A DNA stretch of 64,000 nt, from contig JADCRB010000013.1 of the NCBI GenBank assembly GCA_021464245.1, positions 3,722,364 to 3,786,363 on the forward strand. The letters are read 5' to 3'. Under the pieces are notes generated by a model. It ran no database searches, was not told the DNA's origin, and was given only the letters and a program-made list of their open reading frames with translations. Positions 34,935-45,549 of the stretch are shown in pieces. Both the position numbers and the translations under genes were made by a program. Numbering within the stretch: the stretch's first letter is position 1; each line of letters starts with the position of its first letter. The stretch comes from Carallia brachiata (taxonomy: Eukaryota; Streptophyta; Magnoliopsida; Malpighiales; Rhizophoraceae).

Positions 34935-35146
34935 GCTCATCCTAATAGTTAGATGATTCGCGCTTTGCCAAGCCAGAATTAGCAAAAATGTTAGCGGAGC
35001 AATTCCCTTCCATAATGTATGTGCGAAGCAGAGAGAGACTTACTAGGATTGTTGTTTGATGTCTTTCCTGGCTACCAACAAAACTTGTCCTGTGGACCAA
35101 TCTTTGGAAATAATCAATCAGTAAGATTCTGGAAACAGCTGTAAAC
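34935..35146 (+). pseudogene. Decayed copy of the unidentified frame at 42,006
   Basis: Nucleotide similarity to 42,006-42,221 is clear (CCAGAATTAGCAAAA, GAGCAATTCCCTT, GATGTCTTTCC, TTGTCCTGTGGACCAAT, GGAAACAGCTGTAA), but the frame is broken by small indels and a shortened middle. This is the unit A counterpart. Confidence 0.65.
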
Positions 35147-36224
35147 GTTAAGAAAAAAAAAAACTTTGTTTTTAGCTTCGTTCTTCAAGGCTTCAAGCTA
35201 TTATTTATTTAATTTTTTAATTTCCTGTCACAAATTTAATTGTAATGGTGACGGAAAATCCTTCCTTCTCCTAGAAAATGAAAACCTTAATGACATTTTA
35301 ATTTTGAACTAAACTAATATTTAATTTGATTTTGTAACAAATAAATCTAAACGTGCCATTGTATAGGTCGGCATTTTGGTTAATCCACTTGTGTTTAAAG
35401 TGCTTAATCGTGCGTAAACATTGCTAATTAAGTAATGCAAAATATCTATCGTTGAGCCGTGAGCATATGTCTTTGTTTGAATGTGTACGGAGTAGTCAAA
35501 AGGTTGTGACTGCCCTTTTCTTCTTTTTACCTACTTCTTCATGACATGCAAGAAAATGTGTGAAGAAAATGCCTTGGATTCTGCTCTTTCTTTCTTGCAA
35601 TACTTAGCCATTAAGGTTCGCAATTTTGAATTCCCACATGCTCTTCCATTTATATTTTCGATTATTTGCCTCGTAGGGCTTGGCCTTTACATTTAGTGTT
35701 TTTTATTAATTAAAGGATAAAAACGCATACCCTGAAAAAATCAGCTTTATTTCATCCATATTCTGGAGTGCAAAGTAGTTGGGACTCGCTATAATGATGA
35801 AATAGGCTCATAATTAAATTGGTGAATGGGATCGTGGTTTGTCCTTCTATTCTCTACATTGGTACGTACTATCTTTCCACAAAGAAAAGATCAGGAAAAA
35901 AAAAAAAAGGAAAAAAGATATACACACATGAGCAATTATTAAGGGTAAAAATAACCAATAAAAATTTCTTCAAAAAACACCCCAGTGGTGGGTAAGAAGT
36001 TCAATCTCTTTTATACCAAAAAAAAAAAAAAAGAACTTCAATCTCCGAGTCTCAATTTCAATTATGAAAATGAAATATAGGATTATTGAAATAGCAAGAA
36101 CTACTTGTATTGTATAGTTTACAATTCAATGAACGTCTTAATAAACTAAAAAAGAAAATTAAATAACAAAAAAAATTAATTAATTAACTTTAATTAAAAT
36201 TTAAACTCAATATATTTTTTTTTG

Positions 36225-36925
36225 TCCTTAAGAAAGCGTGGAAGTCTGGAGAGGCGGCACGAGGAGGTATGGACTTGAACCTCCGCCTCCCAACTGATTA
36301 TAAGGGCCAGTGTAGAGAACTCAGTACTTTTAGTCTTGAAACAAAAGTCCAGTCTACTGATTTTTTTTTTTTTTTTTGAAGGCAATGGTCTTATAGCCTA
36401 GTGATTATTAGAACTCTCATAATAGACAAGGGTAGAAGATGAGGTTGAACTTCTACTGAAAGTAGCACATTTCTGAATCAGTCAGGGTATTACACACTTC
36501 TGAACCAGTCAGGCTATTACTTACTTGTTTAGACGGGATATTAGCAGCTAGGCTAGTTTAGCATGGAAAATGGGCGGGGGTTGGAAGCCTGCGGAGCCTG
36601 GGGAGGGGGCATGGGGAAGCATAGACTTGAAATTCCGCCTCCCAATTGGTTATAAGGGCCAGCGTAGAAAATTCAATACCTTCAGCCTTGAAAAAAACAC
36701 CTCCAGTCTACTAAATGTTTTTTTGTGTTTTTTTTTTTCAATCTATTTATAGCCTAGTGGTTATCAGAACTCTCTTAATGGACAAGGGAAGAAGATGAGA
36801 TTTGAACGTCCGCCCCGCCTGAGAGTGGCAAACCTCCGGTCAGTCGGGCTATTACTTATTTGTTTAGATGGGATATTACCAGCTGGCCCTCCTAGGCTTG
36901 TTTAGCATGGAAAACGGATGGGTGT
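36225..36925. repeat. Tandem pair of about 345-bp repeats, SINE-like
   Basis: Two successive copies share TCCGCCTCCCAA(C/T)TG(A/G)TTATAAGGGCCAG, the CCAGTCTACT phrase, TAGCCTAGTG(A/G)TTAT and GTTTAGA(C/T)GGGATATTA. TAGCCTAGTGG fits a pol III A box and TTTGAACGTCC loosely fits a B box. A third related copy lies in unit B at about 43,980-44,300, with a better B box (GTTCGAACTCC). Probably tRNA-derived SINE remnants, one of them duplicated. Confidence 0.5.
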
Positions 36926-38477
36926 TGAGTGGGCATCATGTGCTTTGCCACTTTGAGCATGGCTTGCTTGTGGCTGACTGGTTGCTTCGGACAAGTTTGG
37001 GAATCATACTTTTGTTCAAATCTATCCCATCTTGGCCCAAATCTCTACACAAGGAGGTCAGTTTCGGGTATCTATAGGGCCTAGCTGGCTTGGGTCGAGT
37101 GATGAATAATGTTTGGATCGGCCGCGAGCATTGCTGGGCCTAGTCTAGTGCTCATTTTTGTTGTTTTACAAGAGCCTAATTATCTTTTGTTTTTTCTAAA
37201 ATCCAATTACCTTGTCAATTGACTGAAATTACCGAGATTAGACTCTTGGGATCATTTATTCAAACTTTTTCTAAAGCAATTTATCGACCTACGCGAATAA
37301 ATAGATAATTTAGAGGTAAATGTAGTTCCCAGATTCACAGTTAAGGACCACTTGAAAGTTTTGACGTCTTACCTGATGTCATTGAGATTTTCACACAGCA
37401 ACATCAAACATTTTTTTTTCAACAGACAAATCATATTATCTTATGTTTACAATATTAGATAAAGAAATATTAAGTTACATCACTTAAGTAAGATAAAAGT
37501 GAAATCAAAATTAAAATAGTAGATAAATTATAAAAACTACTGAATATACACTTATCTATTTAATTTATTTAAAATATAATTATGTAGTTGAACTCTGCAC
37601 TTATGCTGCACATATGGCGGCGGATTCATGTTTCAAGTTGTGGGGAAAAGGGGGAAAATACATGTAATTTACCTACATTTTGTATTATTGTGCCTACTTT
37701 TTTTTTTCCCCTTTACTTAAATTCTATTCTATCTTCACATCCCTGTAATTGTATATATGCACTCGGATTTCGCCGACCAACATTTCTAGACCTGTCATTA
37801 CCCTAAGTGAAACTTTTGGATATTTTTGTTAAGAAATAATAATAATTATCATAATTCAATTTTTTTAATTTTATTTATTATTTTTCATGAAAAATAATTT
37901 TTATTTTTTAGGATAATCACGTCAAAAAAATTGAGTCGTGAATTGGTGGTGAATATGAATGTATTATTATTTTTTTGTGTAAAAGGAAAAGAGAAAATAA
38001 AGTGAAATCTCACGTTTTATTAAAAATTATTGTAATTTTATAATTAAAAATTTTATGAAACAATTACAGTACCCTTACATAAATAATAAAAAGTAAGCTT
38101 AACCCTCTACCGATAGTCTTGACGCATTTCAAGCTCAAAAATTTTCAGCTGAAACCCGTGTGTCGTTACCAGTGGCACTGCACCGTTGGCGGTGGCGTAA
38201 CGAGTGATGTCAAATAAGAATAACATTAGGAGTCCCGTTAAGTATTTATAAAAAAAAATATATGTAAAACGTATATATAATAATTAATTATTTATTTTAT
38301 TTAATTAAAAATTAATTAAAAAAATATTTATATTCGATATAACCACTCAATTGGTAATTACATAAATAAATAAATTAATTATTTTACATATGTGCGTGCG
38401 TATACTTTTTTTTTTTTTCTATGTTCGCCCGTATGTTTTGCTAACATTAGTCGGCGGAAAGAACAAAATTTCAACTT
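36926..38477. other. Unit A spacer upstream of SDR2
   Basis: AT-rich spacer matching 44.15-45.45 kb of unit B. No gene is seen; the small frames at 36,868-37,077 and 37,588-37,806 are not conserved as proteins between the two units. Confidence 0.55.
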
Positions 38478-38500
38478 TGACGTGATGAATGATGTCATCC
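38478..38500 (+). promoter_or_regulatory. Paired TGACG-type (as-1-like) element before SDR2
   Basis: TGACGTGATGAATGATGTCA followed by TCC sits about 86 bp before the SDR2 ATG. It has a TGACG core and, 9 bp on, an inverted relative (ATGTCATC). The same sequence precedes SDR3. Pairs of TGACG cores are bound by TGA bZIP factors in promoters of plant detoxification genes. Binding here is inferred. Confidence 0.5.
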
Positions 38501-38585
38501 AGAGAAATGTCCAGTCCTTATAATGACTAACAATTTCCAGGCCAGGTCACCCTGTCGCATTCAACGCACGCTAACACGAGACGCA

Positions 38586-40015
38586 ATGGCCACCACAAAT
38601 TCCACTACCGTCAACTCCAACCCTCCATCTCTCCCACTGCAAGACCGGGTGGCCATAGTCACCGGCTCCTCCCGGGGGATTGGCAAGGCTATAGCCATCC
38701 ACTTGGCCTCGCTGGGAGCAAGGGTCGTGGTCAATTATGCTTCCAACAAGGACCAAGCTGATCTAGTGGCTCGAGAGATCAACTCTTCTTGGTCTTCTCT
38801 CGGACCCCCACGAGCCATCGTGGTCCAGGCGATGTATCCGAGCCTGCCCATGTTAAGTTGCTGTTTGATGAGGCAGAGAGGGTGTTTGGATCGCAGGTTC
38901 ATGTTTTGGTCAACTCTGCTGCCATTACAAATACCAAGTACCCCACCATTGCTAATACCTCCTTGGAGGATTTTGATCGTATTTGCAGGTACCATATGTA
39001 CCTTTTGTTATTCCAATTGATTAATTATTTATCTTTATTATTTTCTTAATTTTTGGGTGTCTTTTTTATGTGTGAAAAGGGGATACTAGCACTAGTTTTT
39101 CCTTCTTTTGTCTTGTTAAGTTTTCTAGACTAATGAGAACAATTCGCATGGGTCAATTGGTCTTATATCTTTAAGCAAAGATAAAAAATAACATGCTTAG
39201 AGTTAATATTGCTAAAATATAAAAATCGTATCGCTGATTATAAAGCTTATTTACTTATAATGTTTATCAACTTCTTACTATTAATTGATTTTTATATAAA
39301 TTTGATGTTATAATAATTTATTTGATACATATTAAAGTTTAGTTTATTATCTTCTCTACATTTGTCATTTGGTGGTTTGAGCCTTTTGTTGTTGCTACAT
39401 CAAGATCTACAATTGAACTAAATTTAGTTCTTACAAGTTCCTACGTGCCTGAATTAGACCAAGTAATTGACATTAAGCATACAGACGCGTTTTAATCTAT
39501 TGAATAAGATGAGAAAGAAGACATATGAATTACAGGATTAGAAAAAATATGACTGCTGCTTTCTAAGGGCAAATTTTTATATTTAAGGTGTTTGTTGCTG
39601 ATCCAGTGTGAATCTTAGAGGCTCGTTCTTGTGCTGCAAAGAGGCAGCAAATCGCATAAAACGGGGTGGCGGGGGAAGGATCATAATGTTGTCATCCTCA
39701 CTTGTGCGGGCCTTGAAGCCAGACATGGCAACATACACAGCAACAAAGGCAGCAGTGGAAGCAATGACAAAGATACTAGCAAAAGAGCTCAAAGGGACTA
39801 GCATCACTGCAAACTGTGTGGCACCAGGACCTATTGCTACTGAATTGTTCTTCACTGGCAGGAGTGAGAAGCATGTTAAGTTGGTCATTGATCAGTGCCC
39901 ACTTGGAAGGCTGGGGGAGACCAAGGATGTGGCTCCTCTTGTTGGGTTCTTGGCTAGTGATGCTAGTGAGTGGGTCAATGGTCAGGTCATTGGCGTTAAT
40001 GGGGGCTATATTTGA
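38586..40015 (+). CDS. NADPH-dependent aldehyde reductase-like SDR, copy 2 (one-base frameshift)
   Basis: Exons 38,586-38,988 and 39,607-40,015, the latter joined through a split Cys/Ser region as in copy 3. Exon 1 starts [20 protein letters not shown] and has TGSSRGIG. At 38,830/38,831 one T is missing compared with copy 3 (CAGGCGATG versus CAGGCTGATG), which throws the frame; downstream, the next frame regains [16 protein letters not shown] and VHVLVNSAA. Exon 2 is fully open: IIMLSSS (catalytic Ser), YTATK (YxxxK), [12 protein letters not shown] and [14 protein letters not shown]. Apart from the missing base the gene is nearly identical to copy 3, so either a very recent lesion or a sequence error. 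Upstream, the paired TGACG motif is kept. Confidence 0.87.
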
Positions 40016-40763
40016 AAAAGCAAATGGACAAATTTTCTTTTTTCATTTTTTCTTTTTTTAAATTTAAGGACTACTAAGTTATCTCTAATAATTACTATAT
40101 GTGTTTTTTATATGCTTTTAGATGTATGTATGGTTAAAAATAAGTACATGAGACCACAATCTTCCCAAATGAAAGTTTCATAATATGATGTTGTTAATTT
40201 GTCACTTTCTTTTTTTTTATAAAAAAAAAAAGATCTTAAGACATGTCAGTCATTGGATTTTTTGGACAGAACTGAATAACTTCCGTTTGTTTGAGTCTCG
40301 TTTAACAACCTAAAGAAAACGGTGATGTTGTTAACTTGTCATATAATTTATGCAGGACTAATAATTTGTGTATCATTGCTATAGTGTTTAGCTTAAGGTC
40401 AGGCCACAGAAGTCTCCATCTAAAGTGATACATTTTTGAAATGGACTACCTATCCCTGAATCTTCAATGCAACATGTAAAATTATAACAAAAAAACAGTC
40501 GTTTATAAGCATCTCAAATGACATATTTTCTTGGCATGCGCCGGTTTTTTGTAATTTTGGAACAAAAATTTTATCTGTCAAGCTAAAAATTACATGATCA
40601 GCTTCACGTCTTCCAAGCGGCCACAGGGAGGTCAATGGCATGGTAGTTGCAGCGAGGATGATCACCCCCGAGTTTTTGTGATTAAAAACAAAAACGTTTC
40701 ATTCGTGTGCATGTCCGGAGGGGCCCTTGACAATGTCTAACAGTAAAATTATCAAAATTCTTA
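40016..40763. other. SDR2 3' flank
   Basis: Colinear with 50,986-51,700 of unit B (shared GGTCAATGGCATG / GAGTCAATGGCATGGGAGTT phrase). The region that in unit B carries the 5' half of mTERF is missing here. No gene is seen. Confidence 0.6.
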
Positions 40764-41790
40764 TCTTCTCTTCTTCATCGGCACTTGATGTTTCTGAGTG
40801 ATGATCATGTCTTGCTTGAGAACTTCCAGGTTTTGTGTAATTATGGGATACCTCGTGGCAAGATGGGAAGAATGTATAGGGAAGCGAGAGAGATATTCAT
40901 GGGTGAAAATGTAGCATTTCAGGCTTATGAGAACTTGGGGTCTTGGTAAATCTACGGTCATTAAGCTTGTCAGTTGTTGCCCATCTCTCTTGGTTGGTGG
41001 TGTTGACAGTGAATTTGTTACAGTTCTTGAAAAATTAAGAGTCTCGTTACATTTTTAGAATTTAGTTTTGTCCGAATTACAATAGTTGTTCTTTTTTGTG
41101 CAACAGAAGTTTTAGTTTTTGCAACTAAAAAAAATTAATTTTTATATTATAAAAAATAATAATACCGTTGTTGTACAAAGTAATAGATTTGTTGCAATTC
41201 GGACAAAAAAAATTTTTGTCCAGTAGTATAATTTTATCCAAAAATTAAATAGATTAGGGCTAAAAAATGAGTGGATTGGGGGATAGCTGTCTGAGCATGA
41301 CTCAGTTAATTGGAAAAGAATGCTTGATACGATGGATTTCCTTGAGAAAGTCGGTTATAACAAGGAGCAGTTGCACTACCTGTTTAAGACACGTCCTACA
41401 TTGGTACTTGAAGGTTCTGGGAAGAAGGTTTATGTACTGTTTGGCCACTTATTTAAATTGGGTCTCAAGATGAACGACATTTCTTCTCTGTTTATGCAAA
41501 ACCCACTAGTTTTGTCAGTGAACTGTTCAAAGAATCTTGATCGGGCCGTAGATTTCTTTTTGGACATTGGAATTGGAATTGAAGAGATTGGAAGCATTGT
41601 CGTTACCAATATAGAGCTCTTATGCTTATATTCACTGAAAGCTCCTAATACTATTTGGAAAGAGTTGGATGTTAGCAAAGATGGTTTATGCCAAATTTTA
41701 AGGGAAGACCCAACGAAGTTCTTCAGTTTGGCTCTCAAAGTCTAGAACCAAAAACAGCAAAGAAGTTTTCTCTCAGGTTCCAGTAACAAC
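40764..41790 (+). pseudogene. Truncated mTERF copy with an insertion
   Basis: Nucleotide copy of the middle of the mTERF gene at 52.3 kb, from the CGGCACTTGATGTTTCTGAG phrase to GGTTCCAGTAAC. It lacks the 5' 490 nt and the 3' 470 nt of the coding region, has a small deletion near 40,909, an extra G near 40,940, and a 201-bp insertion at 41,039-41,239. The open stretch 41,320-41,745 reads MDFLEKVGYNKEQLHYLFKT and so on, in frame to a stop replacing the 3' part. It keeps frame at two places (NRLGLKNEW, REDPTKFF) where the longer copy is broken. Confidence 0.88.
41039..41239. mobile_element. 201-bp MITE-like insertion in the mTERF pseudogene
   Basis: Flanked by the 9-bp direct repeat AAAAATTAA at 41,030-41,038 and 41,240-41,248. 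The paralogous mTERF at 53.1 kb has this sequence once, without the insert (an empty site). Inside are inverted phrases TTTTGTCCGAATTACAA and TTGCAATTCGGACAAAA, so it folds back on itself. A 9-bp duplication fits a Mutator-type MITE. Confidence 0.8.
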
Positions 41791-42005
41791 AATCAGTAAC
41801 AGTAATATTTAATAAGTAAGTTAAATTAACCTAAAATTTAAGATTATAGAAATAATAAGAACTATTTTTTTTAGAAAGTCTATTAGAAAGTTTGTTGAAT
41901 CATGATTTATATAATAAAAATAACTCATCATACGTAACAACTCTTTTTGGGTAAGACCATGACAAACATGTCTGCTCTCACTCAGTGTTGGAATTAAACA
42001 AATAG

Positions 42006-42221
42006 ATGGCTCGTCCAAATAGGTTAGATGAATCGTGCTTCGCTAACCCAGAATTAGCAAAAGAAGTCGAGGAGCAATTCCCTTATTCATCAATGTATGT
42101 ACCAAACATAGTGAGACTTTTGGGATTGCCATTTGATGTCTTTCCCAGCTACCAACAAAAGTTGTCCTGTGGACCAATTTTTGGAAATAATTACTCAGTA
42201 AGATTCTTGAAACAGCTGTAA
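42006..42221 (+). CDS. Unidentified 71-codon frame, possible gene fragment
   Basis: Starts MARPNRLDESCFANPELAKE and ends GNNYSVRFLKQL with TAA. I do not recognise the family. It is not low-complexity: amino-acid composition is normal, with several Pro, Cys and aromatic residues. A decayed copy lies at 34,935-35,146. It may be an exon or the 3' end of a gene captured at the edge of the duplicated unit; no splice partner was found upstream. The differences between the copies include frame-breaking indels in unit A, so only this copy is open. Could also be chance. Confidence 0.35.
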   Translation: MARPNRLDESCFANPELAKEVEEQFPYSSMYVPNIVRLLGLPFDVFPSYQQKLSCGPIFGNNYSVRFLKQL

Positions 42222-42639
42222 ACGTAAGGGGAAAAAAAAAACCTTTATCTTAGCTTCGTTCCAGGCTTCAAGCTATTATTATTATTATTATTTTTATTTA
42301 CTGCCATAAATTTAAATGTAACGGTGCTCCTTCCTTCTCGAAGAATATGAAACCCTTAATGACATTCTAATTCAAAACTAAACTAAAATTTAATTTGATT
42401 TTGCAACAAATTAAATCTGTTCGTGCCAATAGGTAGGCATTTTGGTTAATCCACTTGTGTTTTAAAGTGCTTAATCTGTACGCAAACATTGCTAATTAAG
42501 GAATGTAAAATATTAATCGCTGAGCCGTGACCAATTGGTCTTTGTTTGAATGTGTACGGAGTAGTCAAAAAGTTGTGACTGCTCTTTTCGTCTTCTTACC
42601 TGCCTTGGATTCTCCTCTTTCTTTCTTTTGCAATACTTA

Positions 42640-43270
42640 TGCTGTGTTTGGTATGCAAAAAAAAATTAAGAGAAAAAAAAAAGTATAATTATTATTATTA
42701 TTACTTTTTTACCTTTTTTTCTCATTCACGTTTTACATCACTCCAAATAATTTTATTTTCTCTCAACTTTTACTCTCACAAATTATTATTCACATTTTCT
42801 TTTATTATATTTTCTTTCTCTCACCTTTTTCTACTGCTCTAAACAACTTTATTTTCTTTCCACTTTTTCTCTCACAAATTACTATTCACCTTTTGTTCAC
42901 CTACTTTCTTTATCTCAACTTTCTCTACCACTCCAAACAATTTCGTTTTCTCTTTACTTTCTTTCTGTTTCTCTTCTTTTCCCTTTCTTTCCTCTCATTT
43001 CTTCGCACTTCAAACACACTCTTAGTGTGATGAGATAAAAAGAAATTGAATAAAAAATGAATGAACAAGAAAAAGAATAAAAAATAGTATAATAATATTA
43101 TTATTATTATGATTAAAAAAAATAATAATTAAAAAATTTTGAGAAAGAAAATAAATAGTAATTTATGAGAAAAAATAAAAAATAAATATTTAGATTGATA
43201 GAAAATAAATACAAAAATAAATAAAAAATTTTAAAATTTTCTTTCCTTTTTTCTTTCTCTTGCAAAGTAC
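42640..43270. repeat. Pyrimidine-rich insertion present only in unit B
   Basis: Unit A runs from GCAATACTTA straight into sequence that in unit B resumes only after about 630 bp. The extra DNA begins GTGTTTGGTATGC, is made of T/C-rich then A-rich halves (CACACTCTTAGTGTGATGAG in the middle), and ends near a TTGCAAAGTAC phrase resembling the left flank TTGCAATAC. It looks like a palindromic element with a degenerate target duplication. The open frame at 42,639-42,842 is not a gene. Confidence 0.5.
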
Positions 43271-43979
43271 GCATTCATGGTGTAAAGTTTGCTAAATTTG
43301 AATTCACACATGCTCTTCCATTTATATTTTCGATGATTTTTCTCTTCCATGTTTGGCTTGGCCTTTTCATTTAGTGTTTTTAATTAATTCAAGGATAAGA
43401 ACGCAAAGCATGAATAATCAGTTTTATTTCAGCCCACTCTTAACTCCAAAGTAGTTGGGACTTACAGTAGGGATGAGATAAGATTGATTCTTCAGGCTAT
43501 GTAATGACACTCTTAATTAAATTGGTAAATGGGGTCACGGTTTGTTCTTCTATTCTCTATATTGGTAAATGCTATCTTTCCACAAAGAAAAGATCAGAAA
43601 AAAAAAAAGAAAAAAAGATATACACACGAACAATTAATTAAGGGGAAAAAATAACCAACAAAAAAAATTGTGGACTGTCCTCCTCTTTTCACCAAAAAAA
43701 AAAAAGCAAAAAAATGGGTAGTTGATTTTTTTTACAACAAAAAATAACGTGATAATTTTTTGTATCATTTTAATCAATGTGGTTACAAAAATAATTAACA
43801 TCATTGCATTATTAACACTTCTTCTAACTACCTCCTTCTGTTCGTACGCTTGTACCCAAAAAAAATAAGGGAAAAAAAAAACTGTTTCCGGTTGCACCCA
43901 GTCATTTTCAGTTGTAAGTTTGTTGTTACGCGGTATTTATTGTCTTATATAATTTTATTCAATTAGCCTGATAAGTATT

Positions 43980-44300
43980 ATGGGAGCTGCCTTAAAGGAT
44001 AAAAAGGTGGGGGTGAGGTGCCGAGACTAAGTTCGAACTCCCGCCTATCGGTTTAGGGCCAAACCCCCAGATCAGTTGGGAAATTGCTTATTTGTTTAGA
44101 TGGGATATTCGCAGCTGGGCCTATTGGGCTTAGTTTAGCATGGAAAGGCCCATCTGTTGCTGTGGACAAGCCCGAGAATCATACTTCTGTTTAAATCTGT
44201 CGCAACTTGGCCCAAATCTCAGGCAGGCTTGGGTCGAGTGAGAAATAATGTTTGGATCTGCCGGGAGCATTACTGGGCCAGGTCAATTGCTCATTTTTCT
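43980..44300. repeat. Unit B counterpart of the SINE-like repeat
   Basis: Related to 36,225-36,925; carries GTTCGAACTCC (B-box match) and TTTGTTTAGATGGGATATTC. Present once here but twice in unit A. Confidence 0.5.
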
Positions 44301-45549
44301 GTTTTTCCGAGAGCCCAATTACCTTTTTTTTAAAAAAATCAAATTACTTTTGATTTTTTTTTTTTTTGTGAATCAATTACTTTGTTAATTGACCTAAATT
44401 ACTAAGCTTAGACTTTTGGGATTATTCGACCAAACTTATCGGAAGCAATTGTGCCGACACATACATGCAATAGATAATTTAGGGGTAAATGTAGTTCCCA
44501 AATTTACGGTTTAAGACTCGCTAGAAAGTTTTGACGTTTTGGCTGATGTCATTGAAATTTTCACCACTAAAATATCAAACATTTTTTTAAATAAACAATA
44601 ACAAACAAATTATATTATCTCATTTTCACAATACGAGACAAAGAAATATTAAGTGAGATCTCTTAAATAAGATAAAAGTGAAATTAAATTGAATAATTGA
44701 ATTTAAAAAATATAAATAAATTATGAGAAACCATTACATGCAAGCTTGTCCACTTTAATACTATTTAAAGTATAACTATATAATTGAACTCTATTAAATA
44801 TTGCACTTATGCTGCAAATATGGGGGTGCATCCATATTTCAAGTTGTGGAGGAAAGAAGGGAAAAATATATGTAATTTACCTAAATTTTGTGTTCTTGTC
44901 GACTTCTTTTATTTTATTTTATTTTGGTTTTATTTGGCCTTTACTTAAATTCTATTCTATCTTCACATCTGTTCAATTGTATATATGAATTTGGATTTCG
45001 CCAGGCCAATCTTTCTAGATCTGTCGTTACCCGTAAATGAAAATTTCGGATATTTTTGTTAAGAAATAATAATATTTATCATGATTTAATTTTTTAAAAT
45101 TATTTTTATTATTTTACATGCAAAATAAATTTTATTTTTTAAAGATAATTTCAAAAAAAAATGATTCATCAATTGGTGGTGGATGTTATTATTATTTTTT
45201 TGGTGTAAAAAAAAAGAAAGAAAGTAATACCTAACACTTTTGTTAAAAAATATTATAACTGCATAACAAAAAGAGTTATGAAACGATCGAATAGTTGCAT
45301 AATTTTTCACATTAGATAGGAAACCGTAGTTCTAATCCGCCACCAATAGATCTGACGAATTTCAAACTCAGAAATTTTCAACTAAGACAGTTGCACTGCA
45401 CCATTGTAATTGATCTATTGAGTGATATTAAATAAGAACTAAGTTGCATATACGCGAATATGATGAACATAAATACAGTAATATATTAATTTTAAAAGAA
45501 TTAGAATAAAAACATGATATAAACGTGCGTGCGTACATACGCATAATAA

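Larger units (their letters stand above)
34855..41790 (+). repeat. Tandem duplication unit A (spacer - SDR2 - truncated mTERF)
   Basis: This block is colinear with unit B (about 41,915-54,130). Matching landmarks: TACGTAAC(A/A)(G/A)CTCTTTT at 34,865 and 41,930; the ACCAACAAAA(C/G)TTGTCCTGTG phrase at 35,073 and 42,150; GTTTAGATGGGATATT at 36,860 and 44,095; SDR2 and SDR3; the TAGATGTATGTATG phrase at about 40,120 and 51,160; and mTERF at 40,764-41,790 and 52,840-53,660. Unit A's copy of mTERF lacks the 5' part and stops where unit B begins, so the duplication junction falls inside mTERF. Confidence 0.82.
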
